Source: JABMQF01 sp964563755 (lineage in GTDB: Archaea; Nanobdellota; Nanobdellia; Woesearchaeales; UBA11576). From it: 64,000 bases of DNA. Positions 51,572-60,568 of this stretch are shown here, in pieces. The translations under genes were made by a program, and so were the position numbers. The DNA lies in contig CAZLYC010000006.1 of the NCBI GenBank assembly GCA_964563755.1, positions 1 to 64,000 of the forward strand, given 5' to 3'. Every line of letters starts with the position of its first letter. The stretch's first letter is position 1. The notes below the pieces were generated by a model. The model had not been told where the DNA came from, did no database searches, and was given only the letters and a program-made list of their open reading frames with translations.

Positions 51572-52312
51572 TTACTTGTTCATGAAGTTCTCGCGTATGA
51601 ACGTCGCCATAGTCTCGTTTCCTGCTGAGACATAGATGTCGTACGCTGTCTTGACAAGACCTTGCCTCATGCATTCGTCGCCAAGCTTTGTGAGCCTGTC
51701 AGGGTCTCCTGCCAGCTGGTAGGCTTTTGCCGCGTAGTTGAAGAACGGATGCTTGAAGCAGCTGTCTCCTAGCTGTATGAGCTTCTCTTTGCTGTCGAGG
51801 AACGAGAATATCTCGAGTGCCGAGTCCCATTTCTCGCGCTTCATGCACTCATCTCCCACTATGATGAGCTTCGACCTTTCGTTAAGTGCCTTGAATGCTT
51901 TTATCGCGTCTGAGAATCTGCTTTCTTTTATGCATTTATCGCCTATTCTTGAGAGCTTGCCCTTGTCTTCAGAGAGGACGTACATGTCGACTGCCTCTGC
52001 GAACTGGCCGATGTTCTCATAGTTCTCGCCTATCTTCGCGAGCCTTTCCTTGTTGCCTACGAACATGAATGCCTTGACTGCCTGGGCTATCTTTCCTTTC
52101 CTGAGGCACTCTTCACCGACTTCGTTCAGAAGTTGTTCGCGTGTCTCCTGGTCGAACATTGAGAGGTTCATCGATTCGATGCCCTTGTCAATCAACGCAG
52201 GGACAAGTTTGCCGAAATTCTTTGTGTTAGAAGACGATTTGGAAGTCGTCTGTTTCACGCTGTCAAGCGTGCTTCCTACCACTCTTTTTACGATAGGATC
52301 GTATTCCGCCAT
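51572..52312 (-). CDS. Helical-repeat (TPR-like) protein
   Basis: 246 residues. Five to six repeats of about 32 residues with the pattern KL..IGDECIK...F.DAIKAF..L (for example KLSRIGDKCIKESRFSDAIK, KLIQLGDSCFKHPFFNYAAK, RLTKLGDECMRQGLVKTAYD) form an alpha solenoid. The first 75 residues are different and partly low-complexity (TTSKSSSNTK). Probably a scaffold for protein binding. ATG 52312 has GAGGTAATG upstream. Confidence 0.84.
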   Translation of the reverse strand: MAEYDPIVKRVVGSTLDSVKQTTSKSSSNTKNFGKLVPALIDKGIESMNLSMFDQETREQLLNEVGEECLRKGKIAQAVKAFMFVGNKERLAKIGENYENIGQFAEAVDMYVLSEDKGKLSRIGDKCIKESRFSDAIKAFKALNERSKLIIVGDECMKREKWDSALEIFSFLDSKEKLIQLGDSCFKHPFFNYAAKAYQLAGDPDRLTKLGDECMRQGLVKTAYDIYVSAGNETMATFIRENFMNK

Positions 52313-52472
52313 GTTGCATTACCTCTGTTTTTTCTTTTATTATAATGGATTTTGCCTAAGCATTCCTTGTTTATAAACATATCTTTTTTGTTTTCACTCG
52401 AGAGTTTTTAAAATAACTGTGCTTAAAAAATGAGAATTGAAAAAGTAATAAAAAATTATTTAAAAAAAATAT

Positions 52473-53312
52473 TTAGAACTCGACCTCGAGCTCAGGTGCC
52501 CTGTTTACATCCTTGACTGTGACAGTCACTTCCTGTGAAACAGTCGATATACCGTCGCTGACTGATACTGTGACTTTATGTTCACCAGAATCAGCGTAGC
52601 CTGCTTCCTTTGTGTTGGATGTCATCCAGCCAGAGTATGTGAAGGTAAGCTTGTCGCCATCCTTGTCTGTCGCCCTTGGCGAGAAAACGACTTTCTCTCC
52701 TTCATTGACTGTTACGTCTGCAATCTTCTCGAGCTCTGGCTTGTTGTTCTTTGGGTCTACAACTATCTTTATCTGCTTTGTAGTTGTTGCCTTTCCGTCA
52801 GTTACTGTTATCTCAGGGTAATATACTCCTGCATCACCGACTCTTGTCTGCCATCTGCCTGCGCTGTCCAGAGGCTCGTCAAAAGTGTATTTGAGTTCGT
52901 CTCCGTCGGCATCTGTTGCTTTGACATTGAGCTTAACAAGGTCTCCCTCTGTGACTGAAAGTGTCGGTAGGTTCTCATCGACAACTATTGCCCTGTATGG
53001 TGACTGCTTGAGCTCTGTTGTAGTCTTTTCTTCAACAACTTCCTCAGTTACAGCCTCTCCTACTGGCTTGTATGCAGATTTTGTTTCAGTTGCTTCTTCA
53101 GCCCCTTCTACATCTTCTTCTGCAGCCTCTTCATCAGCCCAGAAATCCTCACTGTCTTCTGTGTCATCCTCAAGGTCAGACACATCTATCTCAACTTCCT
53201 CGACAGCATCTCCTGTCGGAGAGTCTGGTGCCTTGTAACCTTGGCAACCGAGAATTGAGAGCAGCATTAGCGTGACGCCAAGAACTGCGAATACTGATAG
53301 ATTCCTACTCAT
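52473..53312 (-). CDS. Lipoprotein with two cadherin/PKD-like domains
   Basis: 279 residues. Signal and lipobox (VTLMLLSILGCQGYKAP) anchor it outside the membrane. An acidic low-complexity spacer (ESEDFWADEEAAEEDVEGAE and similar) leads to two beta-sandwich domains, each with the repeated pattern V.EG..V...A.D.DGD.L.Y (EGDLVKLNVKATDADGDELK and EGEKVVFSPRATDKDGDKLT), typical of calcium-binding cadherin- or PKD-like repeats. Probably a surface or envelope protein. GAGGTGG precedes the ATG. Confidence 0.84.
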   Translation of the reverse strand: MSRNLSVFAVLGVTLMLLSILGCQGYKAPDSPTGDAVEEVEIDVSDLEDDTEDSEDFWADEEAAEEDVEGAEEATETKSAYKPVGEAVTEEVVEEKTTTELKQSPYRAIVVDENLPTLSVTEGDLVKLNVKATDADGDELKYTFDEPLDSAGRWQTRVGDAGVYYPEITVTDGKATTTKQIKIVVDPKNNKPELEKIADVTVNEGEKVVFSPRATDKDGDKLTFTYSGWMTSNTKEAGYADSGEHKVTVSVSDGISTVSQEVTVTVKDVNRAPELEVEF

Positions 53313-53476
53313 CTAAAAACCACCTCGCGATTTTTTCAGCATGATTATGCTTTTTTATCATTCCAGAATAGAGCATTCGTATATAAATTTTATGGTAGTA
53401 ACAATTTTGCGTAAGTAGTCATCATATAGAGACTATTGGAATATCATTTGTTTCGTCTCAACATTATGGTAAAAAA

Positions 53477-53486
53477 TATATTTATA
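53477..53486 (+). promoter_or_regulatory. TATA box of the rad50 gene
   Basis: TATATTTATA, centred about 28 bases before the ATG at 53510, so the mRNA is leaderless. Confidence 0.65.
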
Positions 53487-53509
53487 CATCAGAGAGTTTT
53501 TGCCATATC

Positions 53510-55984
53510 ATGATTCTGAAATCGCTCCGCCTGAAGAACATACGCAGCTATACTGACCAGAGGATTGAGTTTCCAAAAGGATCCATACTTCTCGCAGGGG
53601 ATATAGGCAGCGGGAAATCATCCATACTGCAGGCAGTGGAGTTCGCTTTGTTCGGCGCAAGGCGTGACTCTTCAGGAGATGCCCTCTTGAGGAAAGGTGA
53701 ACGGGAAGGAGAGGTCGAGCTGAGCCTTGAGCTTGATGGCTCCGCTATAATAATACAGAGAAGGCTCAAGAGACAGAAGGATTCTGTAGGCCAGGAGTCT
53801 GGATTCATAATGCTGGATGGCAACAAGACAGAAGGGACAGCAATAGAGTTGAAATCAAAAGTTCTCGGGCTTATAGGCTACCCGAAGGAGCTTCTGACAA
53901 AGTCAAAATCACTGATATATCGTTTCACAGTATATACTCCACAGGAGGAGATGAAGCAGATCCTCTCAGGCGCGGATGAAGAGAGGATAGATACGCTGAG
54001 GAAGGTATTCGGCATAGACCGTTACAAGAACCTTTCAAGAAACGCTGAATTGTATATACGGAGCATAAAGGAGAAGAAGAAGGAGCTTTCAGGTATTATG
54101 CTCGGTCTTGATGAGAAAAAGAAAGAGGTTGATATCAGGAAAGCGGATATTGATAGGCTTGAGAGATCAAGGCTCAAGCTGCTTCCGCTGCTTGACAGGG
54201 CATCAGCAAATAAGGCAAAAGTAAGAGAGGAGATTGCAGAAACAGAGAAAAAGATGATGATGCTCCACGAGCTAAGGAAAAAAGTCGAGCTACAGGATGC
54301 GCGTTTCATGGAGATAATGCGCAACAGGAACAAGAACAAGTCAGACTTGGATGCTGTAGAGGCATCAATATCTTCTATCAAATCGAAGCTCCAGCAGTCA
54401 AATGCGGACAGCACAGCATATCCTGCTGTCGATGTTGTTGAGAAGGAAATATCTGCATATGAAAAAGACATAGCTATACTATCACGGACAATCACCGAGC
54501 TTTCAGAGAGGAGAAAGCATGTCGACAGGCGTGCGGAAGAGCTGAAGAAGGAAATCGAGGCCAAATCTTCAAGGATCAGCATCTCAAGAGAGAAGGAAAT
54601 CCTCTATAAGACGCTGCTTGATGAGTTGAAGGACAAGGATATCATATCAAAGGCGATTGAAGAGGTCGGCATGAAACTGAAGGATGCTGAAATGATTATA
54701 GTAGAGCTTGACTCGAGAAAGAGGCAGTCAGAGTCCCTTAAGGACAGCATCTCATCGATGGATGTATGCCCGACCTGCCGCCAGGAAGTGAGCCTTGTGC
54801 ACAAGCAGGCTATACTACAAGAAGAAGAGAGGAAGATAAGCAAGATTTCTTCTGAGATGAAAGCTCTCAATACAGAAAAAGAGCGCATCAAAGCGATGCT
54901 AAACTCTCATGATAACCGACTTAAGATACTTAATGAGAAAGAGCGAAGGCTAGCAGCGGTCGATGCCGAGCTTGCCAATGCAAATGCCCTGAAAACAGAG
55001 CTTGAAAGCATAAAAAAGTCGCGCGCGACCCTTGACACTGAGAACGCAACCATAATTTCAGCGCTTGCAGGGCTTGATCAGCAGGTGATAGACAGCAAGT
55101 CAAAGTCGCTTGAGGAAAAGAAGGCACTGCTGAAAGCAATCAACAGGCACAATATTGAACTTAAGGAGATTCAGCACAACAAAGCGATGCTTGAAGACAA
55201 GCAGCGCATGAAGGACGGCCTATTGAAGATCCAGGATCAGATAAAGGAAGAGATCAAGCAGGTGAATATCAAGAAGCTCAAGCTTAATGATGAGATCTGC
55301 AGGAACCTTTCTGTCGAAGTTGAGTTCAAGCAGAAGAGGGTTGAATTCGAGAAACTTCTTGACGAGGAGAAGAAACTTGAATTGAGGCTCGGAGAACTCA
55401 GCAAGGAGATTGAAGGCATCAGCAGGCACGTATCGAGCCTTGATAATGATATCATGGTGAAAGAGAATGCATTTAGAAGGCACGAATCGCTGACTGCGGT
55501 GCAGGAATGGCTTGAGAAGATGTTCCTGAACCTGATGATGACTATGGAGAAGCATATAATGGCCCGCGTCCATACCCAGTTCAGCGAGCTGTTCTCAAAA
55601 TGGTTCAGCCTGCTGATAGAAGACCAGGGGATATCTGTGCGGATTGATGAAAGTTTCTCTCCTATAATAAATCAGAACGGGCATGATACTAACATGGATC
55701 ATCTCAGCGGAGGCGAGAAGACATCTATAGCTCTTGCCTACAGGCTTGCATTGAACAAAGTGATTAACGATATGATGAGCAGCATCAAGACTCGAGGCAT
55801 AATAATGCTTGACGAGCCGACAGACGGCTTTTCCTCAGAGCAGCTCGACAAAGTGAGGACTGTCCTGGAAGAGCTTGATGTCAAGCAGATGATAATAGTT
55901 TCGCATGAGTCGAAGATAGAATCTTTTGTTGAACACATAATCCGTGTGCAGAAGGACGAGCATGTTAGTAAGATTATTTCTTGA
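53510..55984 (+). CDS. rad50: Rad50-type SMC ATPase
   Basis: 824 residues; DNA-end-binding ATPase of double-strand-break repair, usually partnered with Mre11. Walker A is AGDIGSGKSS (about residues 29-38), followed by a long coiled coil with the zinc hook CPTCRQEV near residue 419. The signature LSGGEKTSIALAYRL is at about 731 and Walker B IIMLDEPTDGF at about 763. The length is near the archaeal average. No Mre11, HerA or NurA gene lies next to it. The neighbour downstream is tRNA-Pro. Confidence 0.94.
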   Translation: MILKSLRLKNIRSYTDQRIEFPKGSILLAGDIGSGKSSILQAVEFALFGARRDSSGDALLRKGEREGEVELSLELDGSAIIIQRRLKRQKDSVGQESGFIMLDGNKTEGTAIELKSKVLGLIGYPKELLTKSKSLIYRFTVYTPQEEMKQILSGADEERIDTLRKVFGIDRYKNLSRNAELYIRSIKEKKKELSGIMLGLDEKKKEVDIRKADIDRLERSRLKLLPLLDRASANKAKVREEIAETEKKMMMLHELRKKVELQDARFMEIMRNRNKNKSDLDAVEASISSIKSKLQQSNADSTAYPAVDVVEKEISAYEKDIAILSRTITELSERRKHVDRRAEELKKEIEAKSSRISISREKEILYKTLLDELKDKDIISKAIEEVGMKLKDAEMIIVELDSRKRQSESLKDSISSMDVCPTCRQEVSLVHKQAILQEEERKISKISSEMKALNTEKERIKAMLNSHDNRLKILNEKERRLAAVDAELANANALKTELESIKKSRATLDTENATIISALAGLDQQVIDSKSKSLEEKKALLKAINRHNIELKEIQHNKAMLEDKQRMKDGLLKIQDQIKEEIKQVNIKKLKLNDEICRNLSVEVEFKQKRVEFEKLLDEEKKLELRLGELSKEIEGISRHVSSLDNDIMVKENAFRRHESLTAVQEWLEKMFLNLMMTMEKHIMARVHTQFSELFSKWFSLLIEDQGISVRIDESFSPIINQNGHDTNMDHLSGGEKTSIALAYRLALNKVINDMMSSIKTRGIIMLDEPTDGFSSEQLDKVRTVLEELDVKQMIIVSHESKIESFVEHIIRVQKDEHVSKIIS

Positions 55985-56011
55985 ACAGAATTTTTAAAGA
56001 AAAAATAAAAA

Positions 56012-56085
56012 TGGGGCTACGAGGATTCGAACCCCGGTCGGACGCACCCCAAGCGCCAGTGATAGCCAAGCTACACTATAGCCCC
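56012..56085 (-). tRNA. tRNA-Pro(GGG)
   Basis: Acceptor GGGGCTA/TAGCCCC, anticodon stem GGCGC/GCGTC, loop TTGGGGT (anticodon GGG), T-stem CGGGG/CCTCG with one G-T pair, loop TTCGAAT, discriminator A. 74 bases, no intron, CCA not encoded. A T-run follows the 3' end. It is the only tRNA here without an intron. Confidence 0.95.
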
Positions 56086-56142
56086 GATATGAAACCAAGA
56101 AAACAACAAGTCTTATTTAAAGGTTATTTAAGAATATAAAAA

Positions 56143-56463
56143 TCATTGTCTTTTCTTTATGCTCATCTTTCTTGTAACGATAATGAGGAATATCGCAAAG
56201 AAAGCGAACACTATGAACAGTATTGAACTCATTCCTGAGAATCTGCTTGATTCTTGTGATGCTGCGTCATAGACAGATAATCCGGTTATTACAGGGTTGT
56301 CTATCAATGTCTTGAGGACAGTGAATACCATGAGAACACCTATTATCACTATCATTCCAGTCTTCCAGCTCAGGTATCTCCTACTAAGGCTGCTGAGATG
56401 CTGTGGAGGTATGTCTTCCGGTGAAGGCACAAACATGTTCTTTCCAAGAGCTCTTCCTTTCAT
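56143..56463 (-). CDS. Small two-helix membrane protein
   Basis: 106 residues with two membrane segments, TGMIVIIGVLMVFTVLKTL and SSILFIVFAFFAIFLIIV, joined by an external loop of about 25 residues and ending in a basic tail (KMSIKKRQ). No family recognised. Confidence 0.7.
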   Translation of the reverse strand: MKGRALGKNMFVPSPEDIPPQHLSSLSRRYLSWKTGMIVIIGVLMVFTVLKTLIDNPVITGLSVYDAASQESSRFSGMSSILFIVFAFFAIFLIIVTRKMSIKKRQ

Positions 56464-56539
56464 AAGAATTCCATAAATATTTCCAGTATTTAAACATTTT
56501 CTTTAAAAAGAGAAGGCAAGAGCAGAGAATCAATTTGCA

Positions 56540-56642
56540 GCACTGCCACCGCACTAGCGAGCTATCTACTATGCTGTCAGATTAATGGTGTACTTAGATA
56601 TCTACCCTGATTTTCTATCGAAGCGAGCTGCCGTGGCGGTGC
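56540..56642 (-). repeat. Palindromic element, core family 2 (copy 4)
   Basis: 103 bp. Terminal inverted repeats GCACTGCCAC/GTGGCGGTGC, with one G-T wobble in the stem. On the minus strand: box AGCTCGCT, core TCTAAGTACACCATTAATC, right box AGCTCGCTAG. Pair with the family 1 copy at 56656 in the opposite orientation, 13 bases away. Confidence 0.86.
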
Positions 56643-56655
56643 GAACTTTTATGTT

Positions 56656-56750
56656 GCAATGCCGCGCTCGCATTGATTGTTGCTCTGTTGTTGTTTGCCC
56701 AACTGCGTCATGTTCCGTTGTTGCTACTGCTGCTCGCAAGGCGGCATTGC
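56656..56750 (+). repeat. Palindromic element, core family 1 (copy 4, diverged)
   Basis: 95 bp. Terminal inverted repeats GCAATGCCGC/GCGGCATTGC (10 bp). Box GCTCGC, core GTTGTTTGCCCAACTGC (partly preserved) and right box GCTCGCAAG. The rest of the core is the most diverged of the four family 1 copies. It lies upstream of the NEW3-type gene. Confidence 0.82.
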
Positions 56751-56860
56751 TCTTTATTCGGGCTCTGCTACCCGCATTTACGGCTATTATAAGAAGTATG
56801 AAAGAAAGATTTATAAATAATATTTACTGTGGGATGGCTATTCCCGAAGAGGTGCCCACC

Positions 56861-58357
56861 ATGGAGAAAAGAGTGTTTTTGCTATTGTCTATAGCTATTC
56901 TTATATGCAGCGCTTTCGCATATGCAGAAGTCATTCCAGCGCCGCCGTTCTTCATCAGCCTTGAAGCTGTGAACAACAAGATTGCAGACCCTGTGAAGGA
57001 CTATGCTGAGTTCTATGTTGTTGTCGAGAACAAAGGCGAGATAAAAGATACATTCAAGCTTCTTTATCTTGAGGACCCTAAGTGGTCTTTCCAGGCGTTG
57101 CCTGATCCTATAAGCAGGCAGATAACTGTGCTGCCCGGCGAGACAGGCAAAATACACATCCTTGTCAAGGGTAATGTCGGGTATGGGATGCATTGGATAA
57201 GGGTTTCTGTAGAATCTGTGAAGACAGGGAAGATATCGGAGGATGTTATGAAGATCCAGGTTGGAAAGAGTGTGCCTTACGTCACTCCAGAGCCTGATTT
57301 TGACGTAGATGTTTCTGTTCCTTCTCAGATGGACCCGAAAGGGACTTACACAATACTTGTCAACTTGAAGAATAATAATGCGAGGCTTCTTGAGGATGTT
57401 GATATCAAGCTATCAAGCAGCATAGTCAATGAAGAGACAAAAGCGACTGTCAATCCTAACGAGACCAAGAGCGCTTCTTTTGCAGTGCTCCTTATGGACA
57501 ACATAATGCCCCAGCAAGACCAGCTGCACGTCGTCGTCACATACCAGAACGAGACGTTCTATGAGGGCGACCACAATTTCGAGGTCGTCGAGTACATGCC
57601 TCCTTTCAAGACTGATGTGAAGGTCGAGAAGAAGTTCCTGAGGCAGGTCAGGACTATAACAATAACTAATGATGGCAATGTCTTAAAAGATGATGCTGTG
57701 AAGATAGAGACGTCTCTTAAGGAGAAGTTCTTCTCAAGAGCAGTGCCTAAATTCAGCACAGTGAAGGAAAACGGGAAGTATTACTTCTCATGGCCTGCTT
57801 CTCTTCAGCCGAATGAGTCGATGGAGATAAAGCTGACCACAAGCTACAGGATACTGTTGCTTTTTGCGCTTGCCATACTTGTCTGGCTCGGATACAGGCT
57901 CGCGACTTCAAACCCCTTAGTGGTGATGAAGAAGGTGACCGCGGTCAGGAAACATAATGGCGCGATATCTGATTTCTCTGTCGTGATAAAGCTAAAGAAC
58001 AGGGGGAACGAGAAAGTATCCACAATAAGGGTCATTGAGCGGGTGCCGAGGATGGTCAAGCTCAAGCAGGATTCTTTTGAAGGTTCTATGCATCCTGTGA
58101 AGATGCACACGCATGACAGGGAAGGCGCGTTGTTGGAGTACAGGTTCGGTGAGATTTCGCCAGGTGATGAGCGTATAATAAAGTACAAGGTCTATTCTGC
58201 CTTGCAGATATTCGGCTTGTTCACAATGAAGCCTACTGTCGCGGAGTTCCTGACAAAGAAGGGGGCCAAGAGGACTTCACGCTCTAACAGCGTGACTGTG
58301 GGTTCTGATGAGCCTGCACCCAAGGCTAATATCGTTCTTAATGCGAAGAAGAAATAG
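56861..58357 (+). CDS. NEW3-like repeat membrane protein
   Basis: 498 residues from ATG 56861 (MEKRVFLLLSIAIL), with GAGGTG seven bases upstream; TATA TTTATAAATA is near 56811. A signal peptide is followed by beta-sandwich domains with NEW3/alpha-galactosidase-like patterns (YAEFYVVVENKGEIKDTFKL, VLPGETGKIHILV). A membrane helix (ILLLFALAILVWLGYRLA, about residues 325-345) separates them from a cytosolic domain that again looks like a beta-sandwich (IKLKNRGNEKVSTIRVIERV). Related to uncharacterised archaeal envelope proteins of the COG1470 type. Confidence 0.82.
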   Translation: MEKRVFLLLSIAILICSAFAYAEVIPAPPFFISLEAVNNKIADPVKDYAEFYVVVENKGEIKDTFKLLYLEDPKWSFQALPDPISRQITVLPGETGKIHILVKGNVGYGMHWIRVSVESVKTGKISEDVMKIQVGKSVPYVTPEPDFDVDVSVPSQMDPKGTYTILVNLKNNNARLLEDVDIKLSSSIVNEETKATVNPNETKSASFAVLLMDNIMPQQDQLHVVVTYQNETFYEGDHNFEVVEYMPPFKTDVKVEKKFLRQVRTITITNDGNVLKDDAVKIETSLKEKFFSRAVPKFSTVKENGKYYFSWPASLQPNESMEIKLTTSYRILLLFALAILVWLGYRLATSNPLVVMKKVTAVRKHNGAISDFSVVIKLKNRGNEKVSTIRVIERVPRMVKLKQDSFEGSMHPVKMHTHDREGALLEYRFGEISPGDERIIKYKVYSALQIFGLFTMKPTVAEFLTKKGAKRTSRSNSVTVGSDEPAPKANIVLNAKKK

Positions 58358-58393
58358 ATATAAAATAATTTAAAATATTTTTTTATTCTATTT

Positions 58394-58972
58394 TTATCTG
58401 TTTCCGAAGTAGAAGAACTTCTCTATGGATACGTCTTCGGATTTGTAGCTGCCGCTCCTTGCGTGCGCTGTACTGGTCGTTGGCTGCGGCCTTACTGAAT
58501 GAGAAGGTATCTCGCTTCCTGGCTTGAACTGTGTCTGGCCTTCCTTGGCGTCCTTGTTCTTCAGAGGAGGAGAGACAACAGGGTTCTCCTTCAGGTTCTT
58601 GACCTGCTCTTTAAGGTCTGCAAGGTCAGTGAGCATGCTCATGATCTTGAGCGATAGGTCTCTCATCTGTTCGCCGTGGACATTGACTATACTAGTCATC
58701 TTGCTAAGAGTCGTCTGCTGCTGTCCGACGAGCTTTTCAAACTCTCTCATAAGTTCGTCTTGCGGCACATTGCTGCTTACAGTGAAACTTTCCTGCACAG
58801 GCGGGAGGGATTCTGCCTGCATCGTAACAGCAGGGGATACTAAGTCTGCCGCGCCGGACTCTACCTGCTGTGCAGCTTTTCTCATCGCATCATCCATCGT
58901 CGTTGATTGACCGTGCTTCATGAGCTCTCGGGCCAGGTTGCTTATCTTCTGGAATTTAGAAATATCGTCCAT
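58394..58972 (-). CDS. Coiled-coil protein of unknown function
   Basis: 192 residues; a helical N-terminus (KFQKISNLARELMKHGQSTT) and a coiled coil (DLSLKIMSMLTDLADLKEQV) are followed by a disordered, Ser/Thr-rich tail with HARSGSYKS. No family recognised. On the same strand as the next gene upstream but with 32 bases between. Confidence 0.7.
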   Translation of the reverse strand: MDDISKFQKISNLARELMKHGQSTTMDDAMRKAAQQVESGAADLVSPAVTMQAESLPPVQESFTVSSNVPQDELMREFEKLVGQQQTTLSKMTSIVNVHGEQMRDLSLKIMSMLTDLADLKEQVKNLKENPVVSPPLKNKDAKEGQTQFKPGSEIPSHSVRPQPTTSTAHARSGSYKSEDVSIEKFFYFGNR

Positions 58973-59004
58973 TTCCTACACCTCATGTCTGCCTCTCTTG
59001 ATGT

Positions 59005-60024
59005 CTAAAAGCCTAATCTCTGGAGCATTTCTAGGTCCCTTAATATATTAATCTTTTCTTTTTCAAAATGCGTGAATACCAAGTGCACTTTGTTGATATC
59101 TATCCTCTCGGCGCCTGCTTCAAGCTTGAGTATTTCATGCAGCTGTTTCAGGCTGAGCTTCGCCTTTTTAAGCAGCGCATGGTCTTTCTTGTCGACAAGC
59201 TCCCACTTCTGTATGTTCCTGCGTATCTTCTCAAGGTAATCACGAAATATCTGCATGTCCTCTATGTGTATCTGAAGCAGCCTTTTTGCTTTTACATCAT
59301 GCTTCTTGGTCCTCTCGCTGCGAAGCAGGCTTACTATTTGTGATATATCTTCTATCTCTTTGCGTATCAAATCATCTTCCTGTCTAAGCATATCTGGCGA
59401 GAACCGGTGGTGTTGCTTCCTGAATATCTCTTTGAATGTTTTTTCAGAACTTCCGAGAGTATCGGCGATTTCAGGAATGTGCTGCTTGAGTTTTGCTATA
59501 CTTACATGCCATCCTTTGCCAGGTGTATGCGCAAGCCTGTGCTCTTTCATCTCTTCTATCACGTATCTTACTGCGTGGTCTCTTGTATCATGTGCGTTTC
59601 TCATTCGTAAGAAACGTTTCATAATGTCAAGGTATTGGTTCTGGCATTTTATAGAATCATACATGCGAGGATGATTGCTGTTGGCGAAAGCATGATATAC
59701 ATATAGTTCTGCTGCGATGAACAATGCTCTCTGTTTTCGTACATGGTTGTCGCCGAGGCCTCTTGTCACGACAATCACATTCCCGATATTGCCATGCCTC
59801 GCCTTGTCTATGCCGCTTGGCTCAAATTCCCACATTTTTGTGGCGCCGAGAGATGCGTGCTTCAGTATTATCTGGGATGTGCTGACATGCGCAGGCTTGA
59901 GCTGCTGCTTGCGCTTCATTGTCTTGTATATCTTTGACAGATAAGAATTTATCTCAAGCGCTATAAGCCGCTTGTAACCCTCTTTCTCTTCCTTGCTCAT
60001 CATTCCGTATATTTGTCTTATCAT
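59005..60024 (-). CDS. Helical protein of unknown function
   Basis: 339 residues from ATG 60024 (MIRQIYGMM), with AGGATAAG upstream; a TTG at 60087 would add 21 residues and overlap the flavin reductase end by 32 bases, so the start is uncertain. The C-terminal part is rich in long charged helices (EKTFKEIFRKQHHRFSPDML and following). A central segment GNIGNVIVVTRGLGDNHVRK is unlike known motifs. Downstream of the flavin reductase in what looks like one transcript. Confidence 0.65.
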   Translation of the reverse strand: MIRQIYGMMSKEEKEGYKRLIALEINSYLSKIYKTMKRKQQLKPAHVSTSQIILKHASLGATKMWEFEPSGIDKARHGNIGNVIVVTRGLGDNHVRKQRALFIAAELYVYHAFANSNHPRMYDSIKCQNQYLDIMKRFLRMRNAHDTRDHAVRYVIEEMKEHRLAHTPGKGWHVSIAKLKQHIPEIADTLGSSEKTFKEIFRKQHHRFSPDMLRQEDDLIRKEIEDISQIVSLLRSERTKKHDVKAKRLLQIHIEDMQIFRDYLEKIRRNIQKWELVDKKDHALLKKAKLSLKQLHEILKLEAGAERIDINKVHLVFTHFEKEKINILRDLEMLQRLGF

Positions 60025-60055
60025 GTTTTGTCTTATCCTGTTCAGTCTTGTAAAA

Positions 60056-60547
60056 TCATATTGTCGTGCTGAACTTTTCGCTTCCAAGATATATCAGCCG
60101 TTTCTTGTCATTGTTATTCTGTTCTTTTATTACCTTGCCGACAAAGAATATGTGGTCTCCGGCATCGAAAGCGTCTATGACTTCGCATTCAAGGAATGCT
60201 GATGCTTCTCCTATCCTGCAGCAGTCTATTGTCTCGCATTCTTCTTTTGTGAGTCCTGACTTCATGAATTTGTCGACGTGCATGCCTGAGTTCTTTCCGC
60301 AGAATATGACTTTTTCCTTGAGTTCATGCGGGACGAAATTGACGGCGAATACCTTGCTTTCCTGTATCAGTGCGCATGAGAATCTGGACTTGCCTATGGA
60401 AATCCCATATAGCTTTGGGTCGAAACTGAGAGGACTGTGCCATGCAACTGTCATGATGTTGTCTTTGGTCATCTCTTTCCCGAACAGGCTGGTCTTTCCT
60501 CTTGTGCTTACAATTACCGCCTGTGCAGGGTATGGCGAGTCGAACAT
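60056..60547 (-). CDS. Flavin reductase-like FMN-binding split-barrel protein
   Basis: 163 residues. The N-terminal half (PYPAQAVIVSTRGKTSLF, then DNIMTVAWHSPLSFDPKLYG) and FAVNFVPHELKEKVIFCGKN match the flavin reductase family, which binds FMN and reduces it with NAD(P)H or transfers electrons to partners. ATG 60547. Two neighbours, a DUF1189-like protein upstream and a helical protein downstream, are on the same strand with short gaps. Confidence 0.9.
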   Translation of the reverse strand: MFDSPYPAQAVIVSTRGKTSLFGKEMTKDNIMTVAWHSPLSFDPKLYGISIGKSRFSCALIQESKVFAVNFVPHELKEKVIFCGKNSGMHVDKFMKSGLTKEECETIDCCRIGEASAFLECEVIDAFDAGDHIFFVGKVIKEQNNNDKKRLIYLGSEKFSTTI

Positions 60548-60568
60548 GGCAAAACCACCTCAAGAGGT

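Noticed and set aside
56585..56860. N-terminal extension of the NEW3-like gene back to 56585
   Set aside because: The extension reads through two palindromic elements and the TATA box; the signal peptide and GAGGTG ribosome site support ATG 56861.
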